Assembly (NCBI GenBank): GCA_964609305.1
Contig: CAZSRK010000025.1
Location: 1 to 34,791, forward strand
Source: CAKSXP01 sp964609305
GTDB lineage: Bacteria; Bacillota; Clostridia; Oscillospirales; Oscillospiraceae
Direction of reading: 5' to 3'
Length of the DNA stretch: 34,791 nucleotides
The stretch's first letter is position 1, and every line of letters starts with the position of its first letter. Positions 24,389-32,402 of this stretch are shown piece after piece. The position numbers and the translations under genes were made by a program. The notes under the pieces are model-generated. The model searched no databases, was not told the DNA's origin, and saw nothing but the letters and a program-made list of their open reading frames with translations.

Positions 24389-25539
24389 TACTTTATCGAG
24401 TCTATAAGCTGCCATACTGCCTGAGCATCATCGGAATATATACACACAGCGTTGCCGTCCCAGAGGAAAGAGACACTGCTGTTTTCACTAAGCTCATCGC
24501 TTATCGCCTGCTGCGTCATCTCATCGAGTGAGCCGATGCAGCGCTCAAGGTCATATGCATCAGGTTCAATATCATAACACCAGTGCACATTCTCGACCGT
24601 TCCTCCGTCTGATGCGTAGTGCCCCTCAAATCTCACGGGTTCACCATTTTTGACAGTGACCCAACCCTCCAGCAGTTCATAGCCAAAAGAGGTAAAATCC
24701 GGCAGGACATCAGAGAAAGCGTCCGGATATTCTGAAAATGCGAACAGCTCATAGTTGTCTCCGGCTTCGATCGGAAAAAGGGAGAGATCCAGCGGATGGT
24801 CCCAGACCCAGTCAAGCAGAGAAACGACCGATTCATAATCATCGTTCCATGAGCCCACTATCCTGTACCAGCCGCTCTCATTCTGAAAGGTAAGCGATTT
24901 TTCCATGTCCAGGCCGACCTCGGCCACGATCTGTATACCGTCACGTTCGGTGACGGTCACATTCGGCTCGATGACGTTCCCGTCCTCGTCCATGATTACG
25001 ACGCAGTCGTCGGTATCCTCGACCCTGTCGTAAGCAGCGATTATGGAAAGCGTGCTGTATTCCTCCATGGAGCCGCGCCGGTCCCATGTCAGAACAACGC
25101 TGTAAAGGCTGCCGTCGTTATAGTTGGCCATACATGTAAAAACAGGATGCGTATCCAGTAAGGGTATGATTCCCTGCATTTCATACCGCTCACGCTCATC
25201 GGAGAAGGAACGCGACTCGGCGTATGGCGGCTGTGCAATGCTGACCACACTTTCTCCGGCCGTGCTTTCTCCATCTTCCGTGCAGTCACGGAAGTAGTAT
25301 TCGGCGCTTATTGTCTCCTCGCCTGCCTCTCCTGTGGAAACGGACACCTCCTCCGGGTCCGTCTGGCCACCTTCCCTCCAGAGCATGAATGCCCCCGCGG
25401 CGATCAGGCACAGGCAGGCGGCGATCGAACCAAATCGCAGTAAGGAATTTCGCTTTTTTGCCGGTGGAGAATAATCGAGAGCCTCCTCGATCAAGTCGTC
25501 TTTGATATCGGTCATGCTGCAAAAAAGCTTTTCGCTCAT
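24388..25539 (-). CDS. Membrane protein, probable anti-sigma factor
   Basis: 383 residues. A short cytoplasmic N-terminus contains KDDLIEEALDYSPPAKKRNSL, a pattern common in clostridial proteins encoded behind ECF-type sigma genes. One membrane segment follows (about 36-54), then a ~325-residue extracellular part rich in acidic and aromatic residues. No known domain is recognised in the outer part. The start codon overlaps the sigma-factor stop as ATGA (25539-25536), so the two proteins are made together. By this arrangement it probably holds the sigma factor inactive until an envelope signal is sensed (inference). The gene ends inside the bidirectional terminator. Confidence 0.85.
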   Translation of the reverse strand: MSEKLFCSMTDIKDDLIEEALDYSPPAKKRNSLLRFGSIAACLCLIAAGAFMLWREGGQTDPEEVSVSTGEAGEETISAEYYFRDCTEDGESTAGESVVSIAQPPYAESRSFSDERERYEMQGIIPLLDTHPVFTCMANYNDGSLYSVVLTWDRRGSMEEYSTLSIIAAYDRVEDTDDCVVIMDEDGNVIEPNVTVTERDGIQIVAEVGLDMEKSLTFQNESGWYRIVGSWNDDYESVVSLLDWVWDHPLDLSLFPIEAGDNYELFAFSEYPDAFSDVLPDFTSFGYELLEGWVTVKNGEPVRFEGHYASDGGTVENVHWCYDIEPDAYDLERCIGSLDEMTQQAISDELSENSSVSFLWDGNAVCIYSDDAQAVWQLIDSIK

Positions 25540-26093
25540 ATTGAAATACCCTCCTTTTCAAGCCGGCTTCTAAGTTTACGCCGTAGCCGGAACATGCGCT
25601 GCGCAAGCTTTTCCGGGGTTGTGCCCCAAAGCTTTGAAAGCTCGCTTAGTGTCTCACCATACCAGTAGCGCCGTATAAACAGGGCGCGGTCGTCCTTGGA
25701 CAGCGATTGCAGCCACGATTCCAGCAGCTCAGTAAGCTCAAGGCCGTCAACTATCTTTTCGACGTTGTCGGGGGAGGGAATGCACTCATCAAGTTCGCTG
25801 AGAAGTGCCCGTGGGCCGCCGTAGCGCTTCCGCGCATGGCCGCTGTGCCAGCGGTTGACGGAAATATTGCGCACAAGCTTTCCAAGCCAGGCACGAAAGC
25901 TGACCGGCCTCTGTGGAGGTATCTGCTCCCAGGCGGCGAGAAAGGCGTCGCTCACGCACTCCTCCGCATCCTCGGGCGTGTCCAAAAGATTTTGCGCGAT
26001 GCTTCTGCAAAGCCCGCCATATTTTTTGTCAGTCTCGGCAATGGCGCTTTCATCCCGCGTCCAGAACAGCTCGATTATTTCAGAGTCCTTCAT
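25536..26093 (-). CDS. RNA polymerase sigma factor, ECF-like (sigma-70 family)
   Basis: 185 residues with region 2 (AETDKKYGGLCRSIAQNLL, DAEECVSDAFLAAWEQIPP, about 20-80) and region 4 (LTELLESWLQSLSKDDRALF, then YGETLSELSKLWGTTPEKLAQRMFRLR, about 125-180). There is no region 1 or 3, as in ECF or small group-4 factors. The ATG at 26093 has AAAGGGGG 6 nt upstream and gives the usual MKDSEIIELF start; the longer frame from 26135 is not favoured. It is followed by and overlaps the probable anti-sigma gene. It likely activates its own operon and a small regulon (family knowledge); the target promoters are not identified. Confidence 0.92.
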   Translation of the reverse strand: MKDSEIIELFWTRDESAIAETDKKYGGLCRSIAQNLLDTPEDAEECVSDAFLAAWEQIPPQRPVSFRAWLGKLVRNISVNRWHSGHARKRYGGPRALLSELDECIPSPDNVEKIVDGLELTELLESWLQSLSKDDRALFIRRYWYGETLSELSKLWGTTPEKLAQRMFRLRRKLRSRLEKEGISI

Positions 26094-26181
26094 ACGCGTC
26101 CCCCTTTCCCCGAATTGATGAAGGCCCTTCACCATATAAGTCAGTTTTTCCGGAGGGATATTTCGTATTATATCATATTTT

Positions 26182-26286
26182 ATTCGGGAGATCCCGTTTG
26201 AGCTTGCGATAAGGTTAGCGAAATTGTATAACGTCAGTCCCGATTACATTGCTGGCCTGACAAACGAGCCAAAATCGCTGAAATAG
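26182..26286 (+). pseudogene. Remnant of a small XRE-family HTH gene (C-terminal ~34 codons)
   Basis: The frame reads IREIPFELAIRLAKLYNVSP, DYIAGLTNEP, then KSLK and TAG (26284-26286). It matches the end of the intact HTH protein encoded at 29736 (IREIPVWALIKLSELYGVSV, then DYILGLTDEP). The HTH start is missing; upstream sequence belongs to the promoter side of the sigma-factor gene. It is a 5'-truncated relic between the sigma operon and alaS. Confidence 0.75.
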
Positions 26287-26299
26287 CCGAATTTTTCTG

Positions 26300-26327
26300 T
26301 TGACAAGCGGAGATAATATGTTAAAAT
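26300..26327 (+). promoter_or_regulatory. Promoter of the alaS transcription unit
   Basis: TTGACA (26300-26305), 16-bp spacer and TAAAAT (26322-26327), about 50 bp ahead of the T-box fold. Confidence 0.7.
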
Positions 26328-26383
26328 ATCAACGTATTTTTAGAAAAAACACGCTTTGACAAAGTTAATCGCAGTTACCGTCC

Positions 26384-26580
26384 GTGACAGAGAGAGGGGC
26401 AGCGGTGAAAGCCCTTCCGGTTTCGGCCTGCGAGCGCCGCTTTCGAGCATGCCCGCGACGAGCGGGACGGGCCGTTCCCGTTACAGGACTGACCGAGATG
26501 CCCGGATTTCGGGCAAATCAGGGTGGTACCGCGTGAGTTTTTGGCTTTCGCCCCTGTGCAGCGGGGGAGAGAGCCTTTTT
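26384..26580 (+). promoter_or_regulatory. T-box riboswitch leader of alaS
   Basis: The leader contains the conserved T-box sequence AGGGTGGTACCGCG (26520-26533), followed by a terminator hairpin with GGCT...AGCC ends (26543-26575) and T5. The preceding ~135 nt form the expected stem I and linker helices, starting at GTGACAGAGAGAGG. Uncharged tRNA-Ala should stabilise the antiterminator and allow alaS transcription (family knowledge). Several GCN triplets lie in the stem I region, but I could not assign the specifier loop by eye. Confidence 0.93.
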
Positions 26581-26610
26581 ATTTTCGCATTTTTTATTGG
26601 AGGGACTAAT

Positions 26611-29262
26611 ATGGCACATAAAGCATTCGGGCTCAACGAACTGCGGGAGATGTTCCTGCGTTTTTTTGAGACAAAGGGGCATCTGCGTCTGCCCAGCTTT
26701 TCGCTTGTTCCGCAGAATGATAAATCCATCTTGCTGATAAACGCCGGCATGACTCCGATGAAGCCCTATTTTACCGGTGAGGAGGAGCCTCCATGCCACC
26801 GTATCTGTACTTGTCAGAAGTGCATCCGCACGGGGGACATAGAGAATATCGGCAAGACCGCGCGACACGGGACCTATTTTGAGATGCTTGGCAACTTCTC
26901 CTTCGGCGATTATTTCAAAAAGGAATCTCTTGCCTGGTCCTGGGAATTCCTGACCAGCCCGGATTGGGTCGGGCTTGAGCCTGACCGTCTTTATCCGTCC
27001 ATATATCTCGACGACGATGAGGCGTTTGAGATTTGGAACAAGGACATCGGAATTCCGGCAGAGCGCATCTTCCGCTTTGGCAAGGAGGACAACTTCTGGG
27101 AGCACGGCTCCGGCCCCTGCGGCCCCTGTTCCGAGATCTATTATGACCGCGGGCCCGAATATGGCTGCGGAAAGCCCGATTGTACGGTAGGTTGTGACTG
27201 TGACCGGTATATTGAGGTATGGAACAACGTCTTTTCGCAGTTTTACAATGACGGAAACGGCAATTATACGGAGCTTGTCCAGAAAAATATCGACACCGGT
27301 ATGGGGTTGGAGCGGCTCGCCTGCGTCTGTCAGAACGTGGACAGCCTGTTTGACGTCGATACCGTTATGAACATAACCCATAAGGTGTCCGAGATAACCG
27401 GCGCGCACTATGGGCAGTCGTATAAAAAGGACGTCTCGCTGCGCATCATAACCGACCATATCCGCTCCGCCACCTTTATGATTGGCGACGGTGTGCTGCC
27501 CTCCAACGAAGGACGCGGCTATGTCCTGCGCCGCCTGCTGCGCCGCGCGGCGCGCCATGGAAAGCTGCTCGGCGTCAACGAGCCTTTCCTTTACAGCGTC
27601 TGCGACACCGTTATACATGAAAATGCGCAGGCATATCCCGATCTGGTCGAAAAGCAGGAGTATATAACACGTGTTATACGCACCGAGGAGGAGAGCTTTG
27701 CCCGTACCATCGACGGCGGTATGAGGATATATGCCGACATGCTCTCCGAGCACAAGGCAAAGGGAGAGTCCGTGTTTTCAGCGCAAAACGCTTTCAAACT
27801 CTATGACACCTACGGCTTTCCGATCGACCTTACCATCGAAATGGCCGGTGAAGAGGGGCTTGGGCTCGACGAAGAGGGCTTTCACAAGCTCATGGACGAG
27901 CAGCGTGACCGTGCGCGCAAGGCCCGCGAGGCTCTCGGTGACCTCGGCTGGTCCGGTATAGAGTTCGGCAAGGAGATTCCGGAAACGGAGTTTATCGGAT
28001 ACGAGAATGTAAAGGCCGAGGGCAAGGTCGTCGCCATCGTTGCTGAGGAGCAGCTGCGCGACGAGATCGTCGCCATAGGCGAAGGTATAATCGTCCTGGA
28101 CAAGACCCCGTTTTATGCTGAGATGGGTGGACAGGTCGCCGACCACGGCGTGCTCTATACCCCCAACGGCCGGTTTGAGGTCAGGGATGTGCAGAAGAAC
28201 AAAGGCGGCAAGTATATGCACTACGGTACCATGACCGAGGGTATATTCAAGCTCGGAGACGTCGTAACCGCAGAGATAGATACCGTCCGGCGCAACGCGA
28301 TCAAAAGAGCGCACAGCGCGACCCATTTGCTCGACAAGGCTCTGCGCAGCGTCTTGGGCGACCACGTCCACCAGGCCGGCTCCCTCGTCGAGCCTGACCG
28401 TCTGCGCTTCGATTTCACGCATTTTTCCGCGATGACTGCTGAGGAGATCGAGCAGGTCTCGGCTATGGTCAACGCCGCCATTCTTGAGGGATATGACATT
28501 GTGACCGAACAGCTTCCCATCGAGGAGGCGAAAAAGCGCGGCGCCATCGCGCTTTTCGGCGAGAAATACGGCGATATCGTGCGTGTCGTCGACATGGGCA
28601 GCGGGTATTCCGTCGAGTTCTGCGGCGGAACACATCTGGACAACACCGCAAAGGTCGGCGTTTTCCACATAAACAGCGAGTTTTCCGTCGCCTCTGGCGT
28701 GCGCCGTATCGAGGCCATGACCGGCTTTGTCTCGCTCGAGACATTTGACAGCATGCAGAAAATGCTGTTTGAGGCGGCAACCGCGCTCAAGACGAAGCCG
28801 GAGGAGCTGCATGCCAGGATAAATCAGATGAGCGCGGAGGGAAAACAGCTACGCCAGCTCGTCGAAAAGTACAGGACGCGCGAGGCCAACGGCGAAGCCG
28901 AGCGGTTCCTGTTTGGTGCGCGCGAGGTCGGCGGGCTCAAGGTCATAACCGTGACCTTGACCGACGTGGACGCGGGCAGGCTGCGCCAGTTCGGAGACTT
29001 CCTGCGCGACAAAGAGCCCGGCGTCGTGGCTGTCATGGCTGCCGTAAATGATTCAAAGATAACCTTCCAGTGCGTCTGCGGCAAGGACGCGGTCGCCAAA
29101 GGCATAAAAGCCGGCGATATCATAAAGACAATTGCCCCGATATGCGGCGGCAAAGGCGGCGGCAAGCCCGACAGCGCCATGGGCGGCGGCACTGACATCC
29201 TCAAGATAGACGACGCCATGGCTGCGGTCGACGACTTCGTTGCCGGAAAACTTGGAATTTGA
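26611..29262 (+). CDS. alaS: Alanine-tRNA ligase
   Basis: 883 residues, full length. It charges tRNA-Ala with alanine in the cytoplasm. The N-terminal class II catalytic core shows GHLRLPSFSLVPQND, FEMLGNFSFGDYF and the ATP motif GSGPCGPCSEIYYDRG, followed by a Cys-rich insert CGKPDCTVGCDCDRY that is common in clostridial AlaRS. The editing domain has RAHSATHLLDKAL and EFCGGTHLDN, the zinc/editing residues that remove mischarged serine and glycine. The C-terminal C-Ala domain ends with GGKGGGKPDSAMGGG. The ATG is fixed by GGAGGG 6 nt upstream; a longer upstream frame only reads through the T-box. The HIT gene follows at 11 nt. Confidence 0.98.
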   Translation: MAHKAFGLNELREMFLRFFETKGHLRLPSFSLVPQNDKSILLINAGMTPMKPYFTGEEEPPCHRICTCQKCIRTGDIENIGKTARHGTYFEMLGNFSFGDYFKKESLAWSWEFLTSPDWVGLEPDRLYPSIYLDDDEAFEIWNKDIGIPAERIFRFGKEDNFWEHGSGPCGPCSEIYYDRGPEYGCGKPDCTVGCDCDRYIEVWNNVFSQFYNDGNGNYTELVQKNIDTGMGLERLACVCQNVDSLFDVDTVMNITHKVSEITGAHYGQSYKKDVSLRIITDHIRSATFMIGDGVLPSNEGRGYVLRRLLRRAARHGKLLGVNEPFLYSVCDTVIHENAQAYPDLVEKQEYITRVIRTEEESFARTIDGGMRIYADMLSEHKAKGESVFSAQNAFKLYDTYGFPIDLTIEMAGEEGLGLDEEGFHKLMDEQRDRARKAREALGDLGWSGIEFGKEIPETEFIGYENVKAEGKVVAIVAEEQLRDEIVAIGEGIIVLDKTPFYAEMGGQVADHGVLYTPNGRFEVRDVQKNKGGKYMHYGTMTEGIFKLGDVVTAEIDTVRRNAIKRAHSATHLLDKALRSVLGDHVHQAGSLVEPDRLRFDFTHFSAMTAEEIEQVSAMVNAAILEGYDIVTEQLPIEEAKKRGAIALFGEKYGDIVRVVDMGSGYSVEFCGGTHLDNTAKVGVFHINSEFSVASGVRRIEAMTGFVSLETFDSMQKMLFEAATALKTKPEELHARINQMSAEGKQLRQLVEKYRTREANGEAERFLFGAREVGGLKVITVTLTDVDAGRLRQFGDFLRDKEPGVVAVMAAVNDSKITFQCVCGKDAVAKGIKAGDIIKTIAPICGGKGGGKPDSAMGGGTDILKIDDAMAAVDDFVAGKLGI

Positions 29263-29273
29263 GAGGTGTAATC

Positions 29274-29615
29274 ATGGAAAACTGCCTTTTCTGCAATATC
29301 GTTGCCGGGGAGATACCCTCGACGAAAGTCTATGAGGACGATACCGTGCTGGCTTTTCGCGACACAAACCCACAGGCTCCGGTGCATATCCTCGTTATAC
29401 CCAAAATGCACATCGGCTCTATCGCCGAGATAAACGGGGAGAATATCCACGCCGCGTCCCGCTGTCTTGAGGTGATCGGCAAGATCGCCGGGCAGGAGGG
29501 ACTGTCGGACGGCTTCCGCGTGATCTCCAACTGTGGACAGGACGGCGGACAGAGCGTGCCCCATCTGCACTTCCACATACTCGGCGGAAAGGATATGGGC
29601 GAAAAACTTGTATGA
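29274..29615 (+). CDS. HIT-family protein (histidine triad nucleotide-binding)
   Basis: 113 residues, the standard HinT size. The triad motif HLHFHIL is near the C-terminus, with the catalytic central His. The N-terminal CLFCNIVAGEIPSTKVYED and HILVIPKMHI strands are typical. HinT-like enzymes hydrolyse adenosine phosphoramidates and, in some bacteria, aminoacyl-adenylates released by tRNA ligases, which fits the placement 11 nt behind alaS (family knowledge, role inferred). The ATG at 29274 has GAGAGG upstream; the longer frame from 29259 overlaps the alaS stop and lacks a site of its own. A terminator follows. Confidence 0.95.
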   Translation: MENCLFCNIVAGEIPSTKVYEDDTVLAFRDTNPQAPVHILVIPKMHIGSIAEINGENIHAASRCLEVIGKIAGQEGLSDGFRVISNCGQDGGQSVPHLHFHILGGKDMGEKLV

Positions 29616-29619
29616 TAAG

Positions 29620-29653
29620 AAAGCAAGGACGGAAAAGATTCCGTCTTTGCTTT
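29620..29653 (+). terminator. Terminator of the alaS-HIT operon
   Basis: AAAGCAAGGACGGAA pairs with TTCCGTCTTTGCTTT (one G-T) around an AAGA loop; the T-run is within the 3' arm. Confidence 0.75.
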
Positions 29654-29661
29654 AAACTAAC

Positions 29662-29715
29662 GATACGACCAATTGAGCGTATCACCCCAAAGAAATACTG
29701 CTGAACGGTAGTATT
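29662..29715. promoter_or_regulatory. Twin inverted repeats ahead of the small HTH gene
   Basis: GATACG-N10-CGTATC (29662-29683) and AATACT-N10-AGTATT (29694-29715) have equal arm and spacer lengths and centres 32 bp apart, about three helical turns. Their place just upstream of an HTH gene suggests autoregulatory operators (inference). Confidence 0.45.
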
Positions 29716-29735
29716 CTTATAGGTGATGCAAAGTG

Positions 29736-29945
29736 ATGTTTGTTCGGATAAATCAACTGAGAGAGGATAATGATTATACAATCAGGTATGTATCCGATTA
29801 TCTCACCATGCACAGGGACGTATACAGCCGCTATGAAAAAGGTATACGTGAAATACCTGTCTGGGCTCTTATAAAACTCTCGGAGCTGTACGGCGTATCC
29901 GTGGACTACATTCTGGGTCTGACGGACGAACCGGGCCGTGCGTAA
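29736..29945 (+). CDS. Small XRE-family HTH protein
   Basis: 69 residues (ATG 29736; a GTG at 29733 would add one). It is essentially a lone Cro/CI-type HTH. MFVRINQLREDNDYTIRYVS, then DYLTMHRDVYSRYEKGIREI, then the common tail LSELYGVSVDYILGLTDEP. AGGTG lies 10 nt upstream. The last 8 nt overlap the GTG start of comEC, so the two genes are probably cotranscribed and coupled. It may control its own promoter through the twin inverted repeats upstream. A 5'-truncated relative of this gene lies at 26182-26286. Target genes are not known; comEC is the obvious candidate (inference). Confidence 0.88.
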   Translation: MFVRINQLREDNDYTIRYVSDYLTMHRDVYSRYEKGIREIPVWALIKLSELYGVSVDYILGLTDEPGRA

Positions 29946-30930
29946 GCTTGCGATCGTCTCGCTGGGATATTCCGCCGCGGTATTCTCAGCGCAGTATTTG
30001 ATTCCATACCGTATCAGGCCGTATTTTGCGCTGTGTCTTGCGATCATCGCGGCAGGCTGCCTGCTTCTGCGCGGCGATGCGCGCAGGAGGGTGCTGCTGC
30101 TGTGCCTGCCGGCCGCTGCGGGCTTTCTTTGGAGCTGGGGCCACTATGTGCTTTTTATTGAGCCGGGCGATATGCTCGATGGACAGACCCTGACGGCAAA
30201 AGTCACAGCCGTTGAATACAGCGAGGATTTCGGATCCTATACCCGGCTGTATGCGCAGATTGAGGGCCGGGATATCCCGCGCGTGCGGACTGTTATATAT
30301 GATTATGACGGCGTCCTGCCCGAGACCGCGCCCGGCGACAGTTTCACCGCACAGCTCAGGCTCGCCTCAGCCACGACAAGACGTGGCGAACAGATCGACG
30401 ACTACGTCTCCCGCGGCATATATCTGCGTGCATATCTCGTCAGTGACGAGGTCAGTACCGAGCGGGGAAGGAGCCTGAAGTACTTTCCCAAATATATCGC
30501 GCACTATCTCACTGAGAAGATAGACGAATACTTTCCGGAGGATACCAGGGATTTTTTTAAGGCCCTGCTGCTTGGCGACCGGAAGGACTTTAACGCTGAC
30601 CGGGAACTGTACAATGCGACTGTTGCCTCCGGATTGCTGCATGTCGTTGCGATATCGGGCATGCACCTGTCATTTTTCCTGAGCTTTCTGCGTCTGTTCA
30701 CTGGCAAGACAGCGGCGATGCGCGATAATAGGCATACCTCTCATAATCGTATTTGCCGCGATGACAGGCGCCGGCGCTTCGATTATGCGCGCTGCGATCA
30801 TGCAGATAATGGTACTGCTTGCGCCCTTGTGCCGGCGGGAGAACGACTCGATCACGGGCCTTGGGTTTGCGCTGCTCGTTTTGCTTATCGCAAATCCCGC
30901 ATCCTGCGCCTCCGTTTCCCTACAGCTTAG
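29938..30930 (+). pseudogene. comEC: ComEC/Rec2 competence DNA-uptake channel, N-terminal part up to a frameshift
   Basis: ComEC forms the membrane channel for single-stranded DNA during natural transformation (family knowledge). This part has N-terminal membrane helices (about 1-70), the soluble DUF4131/OB-like domain (QTLTAKVTAVEYSEDFGSY) and the start of the competence domain with FFKALLLGDRKDF, then VASGLLHVVAISGMHLSFFLSF. The true frame is lost at about 30712-30732: the following sequence makes sense one base over (IGIPLIIVFAAMTGAGASIM). The last ~65 codons of this frame are not protein-like. The start is GTG at 29938, overlapping the HTH gene by 8 nt. Further damage lies downstream, so the gene as assembled cannot make a full protein. 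Confidence 0.85.
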
Positions 30931-31042
30931 CTTTGCGTCCATTTTGGGGATAGAATTGATAAGCAAGCGGTGTTTTTCCGCGATATCCGGACTCGGATTT
31001 GTCAAAAAGCTGTCGGAGAAAAAGCCGGGAAAAAAGCTGTGA
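30733..31042 (+). pseudogene. comEC: ComEC, middle part of the competence domain, ending at a repeat-borne stop
   Basis: Continuation of comEC in the shifted frame: PLIIVFAAMTGAGASIMRAA, then IMQIMVLLAPLCRRENDSIT, then FALLVLLIANPASCASVSLQ, all typical of the competence domain. It ends at TGA 31040-31042, inside the first copy of a 12-bp tandem repeat. The frame then continues past further TGA codons as KKLCDF and matches the part after the gap, so one protein was originally encoded. Confidence 0.8.
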
Positions 31043-31077
31043 AAAAAGCTGTGAAAAAAGCTGTGAAAAAAGCTGTG
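31030..31077 (+). repeat. 12-bp tandem repeat, four copies, left of the assembly gap
   Basis: AAAAAAGCTGTG occurs four times in a row, followed by CGATTT. In the comEC frame each unit reads Lys-Lys-Leu-stop except the last, which reads Lys-Lys-Leu-Cys. Confidence 0.95.
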
Positions 31078-31083
31078 CGATTT

Positions 31084-31183
31084 NNNNNNNNNNNNNNNNN
31101 NNNNNNNNNNNNNNNNNNNNNNNNNNNNNNNNNNNNNNNNNNNNNNNNNNNNNNNNNNNNNNNNNNNNNNNNNNNNNNNNNNN
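31084..31183. other. Assembly gap of exactly 100 N
   Basis: A run of 100 N within comEC, a usual placeholder for unknown length. The ~55 bases on its left end (G, four repeat units, CGATTT) are identical to those on its right start, so the two contig ends probably overlap and the gap may not exist. Confidence 0.97.
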
Positions 31184-31184
31184 G

Positions 31185-31232
31185 AAAAAAGCTGTGAAAA
31201 AAGCTGTGAAAAAAGCTGTGAAAAAAGCTGTG
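31185..31232 (+). repeat. 12-bp tandem repeat, four copies, right of the assembly gap
   Basis: Identical to the array at 31030-31077, including the preceding G and the following CGATTT. Confidence 0.95.
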
Positions 31233-32400
31233 CGATTTTATCGCTTCCAGTCTTTCCAGCTCAATGGGCGCGCTGGCGCTTACCACGCCACTGATCGCGC
31301 TGCACTTTGGGCGCGTGTCGCTTTACTCGATACTGACAAATCTCATGACATTGTGGATAGTGTCGTATATCTTCTGCCTTGCCATTGTGGCATTGCTCGT
31401 ATGCTGTGTATGGGGCGCTGCGGGAGCATTGCTTGCTGGGATACTGTCATATCCGGCAAGATATGTTTTCTGGGTCGTCCGGACGGTCGCCGGGTTCCCG
31501 TATGCCGTCATGTTCACGCGCGGCAACATCGCCGGCTGGTGGCTCGTGTGCGTATACGCCATGTTTATTTTGACATATGCGTTCAGGCGGAAGGAGGGCT
31601 TTCGCCCCGTGCTGCCGGTCTGCCTTTCCGTCATCTCGCTTTGCTGCGTCATCTGCCTGAGCGGCGGACGTGACAAGTGTGCGGTTTTGGATGTGGGCCA
31701 GGGACTGTGTACAGTCGTCAGCTCAGGAGACACGGCTGTGGTCATCGACTGTGGCTCGACTTTCGGCGGCAGCGACGCGGGGATCGCCTGCGCGCAGTTT
31801 CTCTCGCAGGAAGGGCAGAGGGATATCGACCTTTTGTGCCTTACGCACCTGCACAGGGATCACAGCAACGGGGTGGAAGAGCTTTTCTCATACATGAATG
31901 TGAAAATGCTTGCTCTTCCCGCGAATGCCGACGACTCAGACGGACAGCTCGACGCGATCCTTGCCTGCTGCGAGCGTCAGGACACGCAGGTCGTGTACAT
32001 AGAAAATAGCTGTGTATTCACCTGTGGCGACATGACGGTGGATGCGCGCGTATTCCCCGGTTCAGGCAGCGAGAATGAAAACGGGGCGCTATATCTGGCG
32101 AGTGTCGGGGAATTTGACATGCTTGTGACCGGTGATGTGGGAATGGAAACGGAGACGCAGGCCGCCGGATCCTATGATATCAACGGACTTGAAGTGCTCG
32201 TGGCGGGCCATCACGGCTCAAATACATCCTCGGGCGGAGCGATGCTTTCGGTGTTCATGCCGCAGTGCGCGGTGGTATCAGTGGGCGCGGGCAACTCTTA
32301 CGGCCATCCGTCGCCGGAGGCGCTACCGCGGCTGGCAACCTATTGTCAAAACATTTATCGCACGGATAGTTCCGGCGATATTGTATTCATTTTGGAGTAG
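31231..32400 (+). pseudogene. comEC: ComEC, C-terminal part with metallo-beta-lactamase domain
   Basis: The sense frame resumes as CDFIASSLSSSMGALALTTP (an internal ATG at 31264 has no ribosome site). It carries the last membrane helices of the competence domain and a C-terminal metallo-beta-lactamase-like domain from about 31680: AVLDVGQGLCTVV, LTHLHRDHSNG (H-x-H-x-D-H), LVTGDVG and VAGHHGSNTSSGG, ending YRTDSSGDIVFILE. In ComEC this domain is proposed to degrade the non-transported strand (family knowledge). holA starts 2 nt after the stop. All expected ComEC parts are therefore present, but split by the frameshift near 30720 and the repeat stops. Confidence 0.88.
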
Positions 32401-32402
32401 CT

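Noticed and set aside
26356..26610. N-terminal extension of AlaRS
   Set aside because: The extension translates the T-box leader and its terminator; the true start has its own GGAGGG site.
31184..31240. CRISPR array from the regular short repeats near the N gap
   Set aside because: The 12-bp units are directly adjacent with no spacers and sit inside comEC; there are no cas genes.
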